From Streptomyces spinoverrucosus (GTDB taxonomy: Bacteria > Actinomycetota > Actinomycetes > Streptomycetales > Streptomycetaceae), in assembly GCF_015712165.1 (NCBI RefSeq), contig NZ_JADPZX010000001.1, positions 3,162,001-3,226,000 of the forward strand: DNA of 64,000 bases, read 5' to 3'. The notes under the pieces are model-generated. The model had not been told where the DNA came from. It saw only the letters and a program-made list of their open reading frames with translations, and did no database searches. Below are positions 26,175 to 36,400 of the stretch, piece after piece. Made by a program: the position numbers and the translations under genes. Positions within the stretch are counted from its first letter, which is position 1; the number at the start of each line of letters is the position of its first letter.

Positions 26175-27505
26175 TGTCCCGTACCACCCAGATCTTCTGC
26201 GTCTCCACGCTCTACGGCGCGGCGACGCTCGCCGCCGCGATCGACTCCGACTGCTTCGAGGAGCCGGACCGGCGGGTGCTGCTGGTGTTCAACAACTCGG
26301 CGACGCCGGAGACCACTCCGGCCGTGGACGATATGCCGGGCTTCGGCACGCTGCGCGACCACTTCGACGACGTGCTGTCGTTCAACGAGGCGATCCGTCC
26401 CTTCCACCCCGGCGCCTGGCAGCCGCGCCCCGACGACCTGCCGCTGCTGGAGCGCTATCTGCGGCTGCTGTGGGGGCTGGGCGACGACCGGATCGAGCTG
26501 GTCGTGGAGTCCATCCAGGTCAACCCGGCGCTCGCCCTGGCGCAGATCTTCACCGGCGCCCCGGTCCACGTCTACGCCGACGGCCTGATGAGCTACGGCC
26601 CCACCCGCAACAAGCTCGACCCGCTGGTCGGCACCCGCATCCGGCGCGTGCTGCACCTGGACCTCGTGCCCGGTCTCACCCCGCTGCTGCTGACCGAGTT
26701 CGACGTGCCGCCGCAGGTGGTGCCGACGGACGCGTTCCTGAAGGTGATGAGCGGTCTGACCGGCGCCGCCGGGGAGCTGCCCGACCTCCCGGACAACGCC
26801 GCCCTGCTGCTCGGCCAGTACCTGTCCGCGCTGAACATCCTCTCCCCCGCCGAGGAGGAGGACCTGCATGTGCGGATGCTGCGCGGGGCGGTGGGGCGCG
26901 GGCACCGCGCGATCGTCTTCAAGCCGCACCCCACCGCGCCGGCCCGCTACAGCCGCGCCCTGGAGGCCGAGGCCGAGAAGCTCGGCGTCGACCTCACCGT
27001 GCTGGACACCCCCGTCCTCGCCGAGGTGCTGTTCGCCAAGGCGCGGCCGGCACTGGTCGTCGGCTGTTTCTCGACCGCGCTGTTCACGGCGTCCGCGCTC
27101 TACGACCTGCCGGTCGCCCGCATCGGCACCGAACAGCTGCTGGACCGGCTGACGCCGTACCAGAACAGCAACCGGGTGCCGGTCGCGCTGGCCGACGCGC
27201 TGCTGCCGGGCCTGGAGCAGACGCAGGGCGACGACACGCTGCCGGACGAGCTGCTGACCGGTCTGATCAACGCACTCGGTTTCACCATGCAGCCGCAGAT
27301 CTACCCGAGCCTGCGCCCGGCAGCGGAACGGTTTCTCGCCCAGCACTTCGGCCCGCGCACCCAGCGCTACTTCAAGAAGCGCCGGCTCACCTCACTGGGC
27401 CTGCCGGGCGGCATCCCGGCGCGGCTGGCGTTCCTGCCGCGCAACTCCACCGCACGGCGCGTGGTGCGGCGGGCGCGGGCACTCAAGAAGGCGGTACGCC
27501 GCTAG
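26174..27505 (+). CDS. Polysialyltransferase-like (POLYST/GT52-type) glycosyltransferase
   Basis: A 443-aa protein with bacterial sialyltransferase-type motifs: VHVYADGLMSYGPTRN near residue 135 (D-x-G region), IVFKPHPTAP near 252 (HP motif) and VVGCFSTALFTASALY near 295 (Ser/Thr motif). An N-terminal segment FCVSTLYGAATLAAAI fits the first Rossmann strand and helix. The last 40 residues are strongly basic, consistent with binding the inner membrane face. It is translationally coupled to the upstream GT2. A role in polymerising or adding Kdn or a related sugar is inferred from context. Confidence 0.72.
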   Translation: MSRTTQIFCVSTLYGAATLAAAIDSDCFEEPDRRVLLVFNNSATPETTPAVDDMPGFGTLRDHFDDVLSFNEAIRPFHPGAWQPRPDDLPLLERYLRLLWGLGDDRIELVVESIQVNPALALAQIFTGAPVHVYADGLMSYGPTRNKLDPLVGTRIRRVLHLDLVPGLTPLLLTEFDVPPQVVPTDAFLKVMSGLTGAAGELPDLPDNAALLLGQYLSALNILSPAEEEDLHVRMLRGAVGRGHRAIVFKPHPTAPARYSRALEAEAEKLGVDLTVLDTPVLAEVLFAKARPALVVGCFSTALFTASALYDLPVARIGTEQLLDRLTPYQNSNRVPVALADALLPGLEQTQGDDTLPDELLTGLINALGFTMQPQIYPSLRPAAERFLAQHFGPRTQRYFKKRRLTSLGLPGGIPARLAFLPRNSTARRVVRRARALKKAVRR

Positions 27506-27696
27506 GGCCTGTTGAAGTCGGTCGAGCACGCGGAAGTTGCAAATCGTTCACCCAGAATTCTACTTGGGTTCGAATTCCGGGGGTACTGGGCACTATCTGA
27601 TGACCTTTCGAAGGTATGCCCGGTCCTCCGGAACTCACGAGGCCCCCCGCATCAGGCGCCTTCCTCCTCAAGTAGTCTGAGTGGACTGGTACTTCT
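27506..27696. other. Relatively AT-rich intergenic region with paired GAATTC
   Basis: This 191-bp gap is less GC-rich than its surroundings. CCAGAATTC (about 27572-27580) and GAATTCCGG about 11 bp later form an imperfect hairpin, and the segment between includes a T-loop-like GGTTCGAATTCC. No complete tRNA can be drawn. It probably holds the promoter of the large glycosyltransferase gene. Confidence 0.45.
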
Positions 27697-30420
27697 ATGC
27701 GTATCGCTGTGTTCGTCGAGAACCGCAACGGCGTCAACCTCGCCTCCGAGATCATGCGGGCCCGCAAGGCCGAGACGCACTCCTTCCATCTGGTCACGGC
27801 GGACCGGGACGGACATGTCGCCGAGTGGATCGAGCAGGAGGCCGCAGCCCGCTTCGACGATCTGGCGGTGCGCAACCTCTTCGCCGTCGACGAGGCGCTC
27901 AGCAACGAGGAGTTCCTCGAGGAGCTGGGCCGGCGCATCCGGGCGTTCGCCGAGGACGAGGGCATCGACCGGCTGGTGTTCTTCAACGACCAGTCGCAGC
28001 GCGGCCGCCGGGTCGCCCAGGCGCTGCGCCGCAGTGTGCCGCTGATCCTCGTGCAGGACGGGCACCTCGACTTCCACTTCAAGAGAACCGACGCGGGCCT
28101 GCGCGACCAGAACTGGTACTACGGCTCCTCCTCCCCGGCCGCCGTCTGCGTGTGGGGTCCGGCCACGGCGCACCACCTGATGTTCCGTACGGCCGACGCC
28201 AACCCGCCGGTCCACATCACCGGCGCGCTCTCCCACAGCGACGACCCCGCCCTGCTGCGCGCCACCCGCTCCACCACGCACCGGCACGCCAAGCGCCCCG
28301 GTGAGGCACTGCGCATCGTGGTCCTGGACCAGCCGCTGAGCGACCAGCGCAAGCTGTCCAAGGGCGACCACCGCAAGCAGCTCACCGAACTGTGCGCGGC
28401 GCTCGCCGAGTTCGGCGAGGTCGAGATCAAGCCGCACCCCTCCACGCTGGAGGGCCACCTCACCTGGCTGCGCACCCTTCCCAACGTGACGGTCCTGGAG
28501 GAGACTGCGCTGCTCGACGCCGAGGCGCTCGACGGCTACGACCTCGCCATCACGTTCTTCTCCACCACCTACCTGCAGACGCTGCGGGCCGGCACCCCGC
28601 TGGTCCTGTTCAGCCCGCCCCCGCTGAACATCGTCTTCCCCACGATCAACCACCCCCTGCTCCGCAATGTCGGCACCGTCGGGGAGCTCGTCGACGTGAT
28701 CGCCGACCTGCAGCGTTCGGGCAAGTTCATCGCCAACGCGCACGGCGAGCCCGTCGAGCACTTCCTCACCTTCAACGACGATGTCGCCGAGCGCGTCATG
28801 CGTCACATCGAGGAAGCCGCGGTGCCGGGTGAGCGGGCGGTGGGCGAGCTGCCGGGGACCGCGGCCGACGGCATCGCCGCCGTGCCCCTGTCGCGGGCCG
28901 AACGAGCCCTGCGCGCCGTCCAGCAACGGCAGCGCCGACCGCGCTCCCTGGCCGTGCTGGGCCTGGGCTTCTCGTACGTCACCGGCGTGGCGATCCCCGT
29001 CCTCACCTACACCCAGTCGCTGCTCGCCCAGAGCCCGGTCGACGTCCGCTACTTCGACCTCGGGGTCTACACCCGGGCCGAGGACGTGCTGTCCGACCTG
29101 GAGGGCGCGGAGGTCGTGCTGATCAACAGCCTGGCACCGTTCTGGCGTTCACCGCTGGCCAACGACCTGGTGGAGGCGCTGCACGCCGTCGGACGCTCCG
29201 TGGTGCTCTACGCGCACGAGACGGAGTACGTCATGAACTTCGAGGGCGAGCAGCACGCGCTGCGCCATGCGGAGATGCTGAAGGTGCTGCCGAAGATGAA
29301 GGTCCTGTGCGTCTCCACCGCACAGGCCGACATGTTCCGCCAGCTCGGCGTGAACGACCCCGTGGTCATCTACAACACCGTTCCGCAGGACACCCACCGC
29401 GCCCGCGCCCGCCGCACCCCGGGCGCCGAGCCGCGCATCGTCATGGTCGGCTCGATGCAGGACCGCAAGGGCCTGGACCTGTTCTCGCGGGTCGCGGAAC
29501 TGGCCCACGCGCAGGGCCTGCCGTGGCGGTTCGCCTGGATCGGTCACAAGACCTGGCGCATCAGTCCCTCGACGCTGGTCTCGGACCGGGTCGAGTGGAT
29601 GGGAGCGCTCTCCCGCGACCGGGTGCGCGAGGAACTGGCCGCGTCCGACGTCTTCTTCCTCTCCAGCGTCGACGACCCGATGCCGCTGTCGGTGGTCGAG
29701 GCCGTGCAGCAGCGCCTGCGGACGGTCACGTACCACCGGGTGGGTTCCCGGGAGGTGCTGGAGGGGGTGCCCGGATACCGCTCCTTCGGCGAGTACACGC
29801 CGGAGGCGGCCTTCGAGGCGCTGCGCGGCGTGCTCGCGGAGGAGGTCTCGGAGGAGGAGTACCAGGATGTCGAGGAACTGTTCGACATCCCCGCCTTCAC
29901 CGCCCGGATGACGGCGGCGCTCGGGCTGCCGGGCCCGGGTGAGGACGTCCGGCTCGCGCTCGACAGCGCCCTGAGCGAGGACGAGGACGACCGGGGCGAG
30001 GAAGGACTCTTTGCCGACAGCGGCGCCGAGGGCGACGACAGCGAGTCGGCCCGGCGGTTCGCGGCGGTGCTCTCCCGGCACGGCCGTTATCTCGCCGAGG
30101 ACTTCACCCGGCACTTCAAGGCCGGCAAGCACGACGAGGCGCTGCGCGTGGGCACGGAGATCCTGCGCCGCCGGCAGCCGGTGGACGTGCTCATGGGCAT
30201 GGCCGAGATACGAGCCCAGCGCGGTGACGTCAAGGAGGCGTGCCGGCTGCTGTCGGCGGCCGCGATCGCGGGCGGCGACCGGGCCCGGGTGTGGTCGGAG
30301 GTCGCCCGGGTGGCGGCGCTGCTCGGGACGCGGGGACGGGCCATACGGCAGCTGGCCCGCAAGGAGTCGATCCGTATAGAGCTCGGCAACCGTTCCGCAC
30401 GGCTGCTCAAGTCCGACTGA
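27697..30420 (+). CDS. Large two-domain glycosyltransferase with TPR-like tail
   Basis: A 907-aa cytoplasmic protein. Residues about 1-385 resemble a sialyl/CDP-polyol-type GT-B enzyme: LILVQDGHLDFHFKR, EIKPHPSTLEGH, and LAITFFSTTYLQTLRAG. After a linker, about 425-745 form a GT4-like GT-B enzyme: VVLYAHETEY, IVMVGSMQDRKGLDLF (the donor-domain strand), and FFLSSVDDPMPLSVVEA with the nucleotide-sugar E-x7-E-like region. An acidic linker (EDEDDRGEE) precedes a helical, TPR-like C-terminus (about 785-907). Two active sites in one chain suggest a polymer repeat being built by one enzyme. Exact sugars are unknown. Confidence 0.75.
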   Translation: MRIAVFVENRNGVNLASEIMRARKAETHSFHLVTADRDGHVAEWIEQEAAARFDDLAVRNLFAVDEALSNEEFLEELGRRIRAFAEDEGIDRLVFFNDQSQRGRRVAQALRRSVPLILVQDGHLDFHFKRTDAGLRDQNWYYGSSSPAAVCVWGPATAHHLMFRTADANPPVHITGALSHSDDPALLRATRSTTHRHAKRPGEALRIVVLDQPLSDQRKLSKGDHRKQLTELCAALAEFGEVEIKPHPSTLEGHLTWLRTLPNVTVLEETALLDAEALDGYDLAITFFSTTYLQTLRAGTPLVLFSPPPLNIVFPTINHPLLRNVGTVGELVDVIADLQRSGKFIANAHGEPVEHFLTFNDDVAERVMRHIEEAAVPGERAVGELPGTAADGIAAVPLSRAERALRAVQQRQRRPRSLAVLGLGFSYVTGVAIPVLTYTQSLLAQSPVDVRYFDLGVYTRAEDVLSDLEGAEVVLINSLAPFWRSPLANDLVEALHAVGRSVVLYAHETEYVMNFEGEQHALRHAEMLKVLPKMKVLCVSTAQADMFRQLGVNDPVVIYNTVPQDTHRARARRTPGAEPRIVMVGSMQDRKGLDLFSRVAELAHAQGLPWRFAWIGHKTWRISPSTLVSDRVEWMGALSRDRVREELAASDVFFLSSVDDPMPLSVVEAVQQRLRTVTYHRVGSREVLEGVPGYRSFGEYTPEAAFEALRGVLAEEVSEEEYQDVEELFDIPAFTARMTAALGLPGPGEDVRLALDSALSEDEDDRGEEGLFADSGAEGDDSESARRFAAVLSRHGRYLAEDFTRHFKAGKHDEALRVGTEILRRRQPVDVLMGMAEIRAQRGDVKEACRLLSAAAIAGGDRARVWSEVARVAALLGTRGRAIRQLARKESIRIELGNRSARLLKSD

Positions 30421-30443
30421 GGCGCCCCCGCACGGTCCGACGA

Positions 30444-30483
30444 CCCCGGTGTGCGGCGGGCAGGACTCCGCCGCACACCGGGG
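30444..30483 (+). terminator. Terminator of the forward glycosyltransferase operon
   Basis: A perfect 16-bp stem (30444-30459 with 30468-30483), 8-nt loop, followed by CTTT, 23 bp after the stop of the 907-aa glycosyltransferase gene. Confidence 0.85.
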
Positions 30484-30658
30484 CTTTGACGCCCTTGCTC
30501 CTCACACTTTCGTCATTCGAAGTTCGGCAGATGTTTCCCGAGTGGTCAATTCCGTAGGGCTTACGTTCGAGGAACGCAGGCCTAGCCTTTGCCCCACTCG
30601 CACCTCAGTGCCGTGATCGGATTCCCTTCCTTCAGCGATTGTTCGAGGTCATCGGTTC

Positions 30659-31600
30659 ATGAAAAGCCGCTCCCTGCTCCGCAGTTCGGCCTCCCGGCGC
30701 CTCTTGGCCCCCCTCGCCGAGTTGGTCGACCAGCGCATCGAGCGGCAGGTCCGCTCCGCCGTCGCCGCGACCGCCGTCGACAACGACCGGACGGAGATCG
30801 CGCAACTCAGGCGCGAACTCGACGAGTTGCGCAACCAGAAGTTCACGCTCGACATGCTGCTCGGCCCGCGGGCGCGGGGCTCCAGCCGCGGGCTGGCGAA
30901 AGCCCCCATGGACCGGCTGACATCCGAGGTGGCCAAGCTGTGCGGCGACCGGGAGGCCGCCGAGCGCAACGTGGTCACCGCCTACCGGCTGCTGGTCGCG
31001 CTGGAGTCGCTGGGCGTCGGCCGGATCGCCGGCGGCACCATGAACATCTGCGGCAAGCTGGGCACGATACCCCTGCTCGACCCGCCGAACGACGAGATCC
31101 TGGAGATCGGCACGCTGTACGGCATGTTCTCCGCCGGGCTGATCCGGATGATGGAGCGCTCCGGCCGCAGCCCGAGCCTGACCATCGTCGACCCGTTCGC
31201 GGGTGTGCAGCTCCAGCCCGGGACCCAGCAGCGCAACGACCCCACGGGCACGCCGGTCGACGAGCACGCCGTGCGCACCAACCTCGCGCTGGCCGGTGAG
31301 GCGGGCAGCGCCGCCCGCATCCGGCAGGGCTTCTCGGAGGACGCGGAGACCCGTGCGGCCGTGTCCGACCGCAGCTACGGCGTGATCATCGTGGACGGCG
31401 ACCACTCGGCCGAGGGTGTCCTCGCGGATCTGCAGTGGGCCGAGGAGATTGCGGCGCCGGGCGCGATCGTGGTGCTCGACGACTTCGGCGACCCGAACTG
31501 GCCGGGCATCAAGGACGCCATGGACAAGCACCTGGCCGGCGAGACGCGTTTCACCTACCTCGGCAAGGCTGCCCGCTCGGCATTTCTGCGTGCTTCTTAA
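30659..31600 (+). CDS. Class I SAM methyltransferase (Methyltransf_24-type)
   Basis: A 313-aa protein. A basic, coiled-coil-like N-terminus (residues about 20-65) leads into a methyltransferase domain: EILEIGTLYGMFSAGLIRMM is SAM motif I near residue 142, SLTIVDPFAGVQL follows, and GVIIVDGDHSAEGVLADLQWA plus AIVVLDDFGDPNWPG match the TylF/cephalosporin-hydroxylase-like group of sugar O-methyltransferases. Located within a surface-polymer locus, it is a candidate for O-methylating a sugar of the polymer. ATG 30659 was used, though the upstream ribosome binding site is weak. Confidence 0.8.
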   Translation: MKSRSLLRSSASRRLLAPLAELVDQRIERQVRSAVAATAVDNDRTEIAQLRRELDELRNQKFTLDMLLGPRARGSSRGLAKAPMDRLTSEVAKLCGDREAAERNVVTAYRLLVALESLGVGRIAGGTMNICGKLGTIPLLDPPNDEILEIGTLYGMFSAGLIRMMERSGRSPSLTIVDPFAGVQLQPGTQQRNDPTGTPVDEHAVRTNLALAGEAGSAARIRQGFSEDAETRAAVSDRSYGVIIVDGDHSAEGVLADLQWAEEIAAPGAIVVLDDFGDPNWPGIKDAMDKHLAGETRFTYLGKAARSAFLRAS

Positions 31601-31654
31601 GTGCTGTGATATCGAACTCATAGCAGCCCCTCATCTAACGAAAAGATGAACTCC

Positions 31655-31682
31655 GGGGGTCCGATGGGCTAATCGGGCCCCC
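31655..31682 (+). terminator. Terminator after the sugar methyltransferase
   Basis: An 11-bp stem with one G-T pair (31655-31665 with 31672-31682) and a 6-nt loop, 55 bp after the methyltransferase stop. Confidence 0.7.
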
Positions 31683-31800
31683 ACGAACGAGGTCACGCCT
31701 CTTCGGCCCCTAGTGTTGACACGCACATTCGTTCTTTTCGGCCCGGCGCATTTCGATCATCGGCTGCGCCGGAGGGCGGCCCGCAGATGCGGTACGAGAG

Positions 31801-33018
31801 GTGTCAGCGTTGACCGAAACGGTCGTGAGCACGACGAAAGCGCAGTCCGGCACGGCAGCGCTCACGAACGCACCGGCCGGGCAGACCCCGTCGCCGCCGG
31901 AGCATCTGGATGCGAAGAAGAAGGGGCGGGCCAAGGCCGCGGGCGGCCGGCTCCGGGCCCTGGACGGGTTGCGTCTGCTGGCCGCGCTGATGGTGGCGGG
32001 GTACCACTACGGCGGCCGGGGCGGATACGTCACCGAGGCCTGGGGATCGTCGCCGAAGTTCCAGTTCCCCACCCTGCACACGCTGCTGTCCTACGGCTGC
32101 CTCGGCGTCCAGATCTTCTTCGTGATCAGTGGTTTCGTCATCTGTATGAGCGGCTGGGGCCGTTCGATGCGGTCGTACTTCGCCTCGCGTGTCGCGCGGC
32201 TGATGCCCGCCTACTGGGTGGCGGTCCTCCTGGTGACGGCGGTGTTCGCGCTGCCCGCGGTGACCTACGCGGCCGTGTCGCCGAGCGACGCGCTGCTGAA
32301 TCTCACCCTGCTCCAGGAGCCGTTGGGCGCGGACCGGGTGCTCGGCGTGGACTGGACGCTGTGGGTGGAGGTCCGCTTCTACGCGCTGTTCGCCCTGTTC
32401 ATCGTGCTGCCCGGGGCCAACCGGCGGCGGATCGTGCTGTTCTGCGCGGTGTGGACGCTGGCCGCGGCCATCGCGCAGGCCGCCGACGAACCGCTGCTGT
32501 CGCTGATCCTGATGCCCGAGTACGCGCCGTTCTTCATCGGCGGCATCGGCATCTACCTGCTGCACCGCGACCGGCGGGACGTCACCGCGTGGGGCATCGT
32601 GGCGGTGAGCTGGCTGACCGGACAGCACTACGCCGTGGACAACCTGTGGCACCCGCAGACTCCGGACCAGTTCTCCTACCGCTCGTCCTTCGTCATCATC
32701 CTCATCGTCACCCTCGGCTTCGCCGCGGTCCTCGCCGTCGCCCTGGGCTGGCTGCGCTGGGCCGACTGGCGGTGGCTGACGGTGGCGGGCGCGCTGACCT
32801 ACCCGTTCTATCTGATCCACGAGCACCTGGGCTGGGTCGTCATCAAGGTGCTGCACCAGGACTTCGGCCTGTCGTCCTCGGTCACCGTCACCTCGACCGT
32901 CGCCCTGATGCTGCTGCTGGCCTGGCTGCTCAACCGGTACGTGGAGAACTGGGCCACGCCGCTGCTGCGCCGCTCGCTGACCGGCACTTCGGTGACACGG
33001 CGCGTGGTGAAGGGCTGA
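31801..33018 (+). CDS. OafA-type membrane acyltransferase (acyltransferase 3 family)
   Basis: A 405-aa integral membrane protein with about 10 helices. A 50-residue Ser/Thr/Lys-rich cytosolic N-terminus precedes RLRALDGLRLLAALMVAGYH, the family signature with its catalytic His. LGVQIFFVISGFVI, SRVARLMPAYW (the R-x-x-R-type motif) and TLWVEVRFYALFALF follow, and TYPFYLIHEHLGWVV is near the end. Such enzymes O-acetylate surface glycans using acyl-CoA. Next to the Kdn-type locus, it probably decorates that polymer. GTG 31801 is chosen; the next in-frame start is within the hydrophilic N-terminus. Confidence 0.88.
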   Translation: MSALTETVVSTTKAQSGTAALTNAPAGQTPSPPEHLDAKKKGRAKAAGGRLRALDGLRLLAALMVAGYHYGGRGGYVTEAWGSSPKFQFPTLHTLLSYGCLGVQIFFVISGFVICMSGWGRSMRSYFASRVARLMPAYWVAVLLVTAVFALPAVTYAAVSPSDALLNLTLLQEPLGADRVLGVDWTLWVEVRFYALFALFIVLPGANRRRIVLFCAVWTLAAAIAQAADEPLLSLILMPEYAPFFIGGIGIYLLHRDRRDVTAWGIVAVSWLTGQHYAVDNLWHPQTPDQFSYRSSFVIILIVTLGFAAVLAVALGWLRWADWRWLTVAGALTYPFYLIHEHLGWVVIKVLHQDFGLSSSVTVTSTVALMLLLAWLLNRYVENWATPLLRRSLTGTSVTRRVVKG

Positions 33019-33041
33019 GGGTCCGGTTCCGCAAGCCGGCG

Positions 33042-33431
33042 TCAGATCGCCAGCGCGGCGCCCAGCAAGGCCATGACCAGCACCGAGGCGTAGAAGGCCA
33101 CCTGGTTGCGCACCGGGTAGACGAACCTGTTTCCCGTCACGCCCCGCCGGACGTCCTCGGCGTACGCGGCGAGCAGCTTCCTGGACGGGAACAGGCCCAG
33201 CATGAGCCCCGTCCACGTGAAGGCGTACACCACCAGCATCTGCCGTTCGTTCCAGCGCCCCAACGACAGGGCACCCACCGCCGTCATGACGAGACAGCAA
33301 CCGACGGAGACGGCGAGGAACGCCGTAGTCACCTTGCTCATCCTCATGCACCGCTGGACGGCGACGCCGCCGACGACGACGGCGAGCGCCGCCATGAGCA
33401 GCAGGTAACCCAGGGGAAGCCGCGCGAGCAT
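33042..33431 (-). CDS. Four-helix small membrane protein, candidate immunity protein
   Basis: A 129-aa protein made almost wholly of four hydrophobic helices (about 4-22, 30-54, 65-85, 108-128) joined by short loops, with few charges apart from a basic loop LLAAYAEDVRRGVTGNR. AAGGA lies 7 nt before the ATG at 33431; a GTG at 33476 has no good ribosome binding site. It begins 63 bp after the stop of the large exported ALF-repeat protein on the same strand and ends convergently 23 bp from the acyltransferase. Size and topology match immunity proteins of pore-forming bacteriocins, which is the basis of my inference; no homologue is recognised. Confidence 0.7.
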   Translation of the reverse strand: MLARLPLGYLLLMAALAVVVGGVAVQRCMRMSKVTTAFLAVSVGCCLVMTAVGALSLGRWNERQMLVVYAFTWTGLMLGLFPSRKLLAAYAEDVRRGVTGNRFVYPVRNQVAFYASVLVMALLGAALAI

Positions 33432-33494
33432 GCCGGTCCTTTCCGTGAGGCCCAGGGGCCGGCAGAGATTCTCCACCGGCCCCGGGCACAGGTG

Positions 33495-36400
33495 TCAGTC
33501 GTCGCCGAACATGTCCGAAAGCACACCGGTGACGCCCGAGACGACATCGGCGCCGATCTGCGTGATCTTCGTGGCCACCGGAGCCACGATGTTCTCCCCG
33601 ACCCTGGCCGCCTGATCGAGCCACTTGGCATGACCGAACGTGATCAGACCCACCGCCGCGAGCCCGAGGGCGGTCTTGAACTTGCTGCTCCCGAAGCCGT
33701 ACCCGATTCCGGTGAACAGGACGCTCAGCCCGGACAGGACCAGGGAGGCGGTCCCGAGTCCGAGGGCGAGTGGTGCCGTGACCGGCGCGAGGAAGGGGAT
33801 GAAGGACAGAAGCCCGGCACCGGCCGCCGCGAACCCGGTGACCGTGCTCGCCAGGTTGGTGGCGTCCGCCGCCCACCGCGCGCTCTCCTTCCACCAGGGA
33901 AGGCCGCCCTTGACGGTGTCGTTGTCGGCCGTGTCGGCCGGGTTGGTGCCGGACGCCTGGAGCACGCGCGCGTCCTCGGCCGCCTGCCTGGCCGCCGCGG
34001 CGATCTCCGCCTGCCGCTTGACGGCGGCGATCTGGTGCGCCTGGGTCGCGGCGACGGCCGCCGCCTGTGCGTCCTGGCCCGCCTGGATCGCGGACGCGCG
34101 GGCTGACGTGGCCGACGCCTGGGCCCAGTTGGCGGAAGCCACGGCACGACTGGCGGCGTCCACGGCGCGGTTGGCGGAGTAGTTGGCCGAGCGGGCGGCC
34201 GTGCGGGCGGTGGCCGCCGCCGCCTTCGCCCGGTCGGCGGAGGCCTGCGCGTCCCTGGCCGACTGGTCGGCGGCGTCCGCGTGCGCGTCGGCCTGCTGCG
34301 CGTAATCGGCGGCCCGGTCGGCCGACTGCTGCGCCTTCTGCGCCCACTGCGTCGCCTCCGAGGCGGCGTTGCGTGCCTTCGCCGCCGCCTCCTGCGCACG
34401 GGCGGCGTCCTCCTGCGCCTTGTGCGCGATCTTCGCGGCGGCGGCGATCGCCCCTTGCATGGCGGCGATGTGGGTGGCGGAGTCGTGGTCGAGCTGCGCG
34501 GTCTTGTACTGCGCCGAGGCGATGAAGTTACGGCGCATCCACGCCGGTCCCTCCATCGCGGCCTGGGCGTGGGCCTTGGTGTACGGTCCGGAGCCGGCGA
34601 GGAGAGCGGCGACGGCGACCGCGTCGTCCTCCTGCTGCGCCGCGTCGTAGGTGCCGTTGAAGAACTCGCGCAGTGCCTCGGGCGTGCCGGCGTCCAGCGC
34701 GTCGTTCGCCGCCCGCGTCACCGCGGTGCCGGGGTTGGTGGCCAGGATGCGGGAGACGGCGACCCGGTTCTCGGTCGCGGCGGCCTCGAACAGGCCGGTG
34801 GTGAGGAAGTTCCGGGCGGCGTCGGGGGCGTCGCTCTGCACCGCCGTGACCACCGCGTCGGCGACGTCGGGGCTGGTGGAGACCTGGGCCAGGTAGAGGG
34901 CGGTCTCCCGGTCGTCCTGCCGCTGGGCGAGTTGCCGGTCGGCGTCGATCCAGGCGTGCACGTCGGCGTTCGTACCGCACAGGGCGAACCGCGCGGCCTC
35001 CCGCGACCAGTTGCCGTGGGAGTTCATCACGGCGATGGCCGCCTTGCGACCGACCGCGGCGGCCAGGCTGGTGTCGCCCGCTGCGAGCGCTTCCTCGGCC
35101 CGGGCGATGAGGTCCTTCGTGGCCTGGTCGGCCTGTGCCTCCTGCGTGCGCTTCGCGAGGAGTTCGGCCTTCTCCCGCGCCTCGATCTCCGCGAGCAGGC
35201 GGCACTCCTCGATCGCCTGCCGCATGTCCTCGTCCAGGCGCTGCCACTCCGCCTCCCGCGCCTGCTTCTCCACCTCGACCGCCTTGTTGACGGCCTCGGT
35301 GGCGGTGTTGGCGGCCTTGGTGGCCTCGTTGGCGAACTCGGTGGACTTCTTGGCGTACTCCACGGCCTGGCCCGCGTACTGGGCGGCCCATTCGGCCGCC
35401 GCGGCGGCCTTCTCCGCGTGGTTGGCCGCGCTGTTGGCGGCGTCCCGCGCGGTGGCGGCCGCCGTCGCCGCCGTGTTCGCGAGGGCCTGTGCCGTCCCGG
35501 CGGCGTTGGTGGCGATCGTCGCGTTGGTGCTCGCGATCTGCGCCTGCCGCTTGGCCTCGGCGGCCTGGGCCTGCGCGGCGCCGGCGGCCACGGCAGCCGT
35601 GGCGGAGGCGCTCGCCGCGGCGGAGGCGTTGCGGGCGGCCGACGCGGCGGCGGAACCGGCGCTCGCGGCCTGGACGGAGGCCGTCGCGGCGTGGTCGGCA
35701 GCCGTCGCCGCGCTGCGCGCCTTCGCCGCGGCGTTGCGGGCCGCGACGGCGGCGTTCTTCGCGGCCGATGCCTGGGAGGCGTCCTTGGACGCGGCGATGG
35801 CGGCGTGGTACGCCCGGGCGGCGGCGGAGCCGGCGGTGGCCGCGGCCTGGCTCGCGGCGGTCGCGGCGTAGGCGGCGCGGCGGGACGCCTGGACGGCGGC
35901 GTGCGAGGCGCGGATGGCCACCCGGGCCGAGTCGGCCGCACCGGTGGCGGCCTCGGCCGCCTTGCGCGCCGCGTTGCCGGACTTGACGACATCGTTCTGG
36001 GCCGCCTGGGCCTCGGCCGCGGCCTTCTCCGCCGCCTCCCTCGCCTTCGCGGCGGCCGCCACGGCACGGGCGGAGGCCTCCTCCGCCTTCTTCGTCATCG
36101 CGTCGGCCTTCTTGCCCTCGCGCTCGACGACGGCGACGAGCTCCCCGATCGTCGCGGCCTCCTGGTCGCGGGCGCGGGCGATGTGCTGGCCGGTGTCGAG
36201 GAACCAGGCGACGTCGGACGAGGAGCCGTCCAGGGCCCGGGAGGCGTACTTCTGCACCTCCGGCCCGGCCTGCACCAGCATCTTGGCCGCCTCGGCGCGC
36301 ATGTCCTCCAGGCGCGCGGTGTGCTGGCCCTCGAGGAGGTAGTTCTCCAGCGCTTCCTGGGTGCCCGTGTTCAGTGCGGTGTTGCCCTCGCGGACCACGG

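Noticed and set aside
27560..27610. tRNA-like T-loop GGTTCGAATTCC
   Set aside because: No matching D-arm, anticodon stem or acceptor pairing on either strand.
31716..31721. TTGACA as -35 box for the acyltransferase gene
   Set aside because: No acceptable -10 hexamer at 16-18 bp; chance match likely.
18000..34000. Antibiotic biosynthesis cluster or prophage
   Set aside because: No polyketide or peptide synthetase, integrase, phage structural or attachment genes; the content is surface-glycan synthesis.
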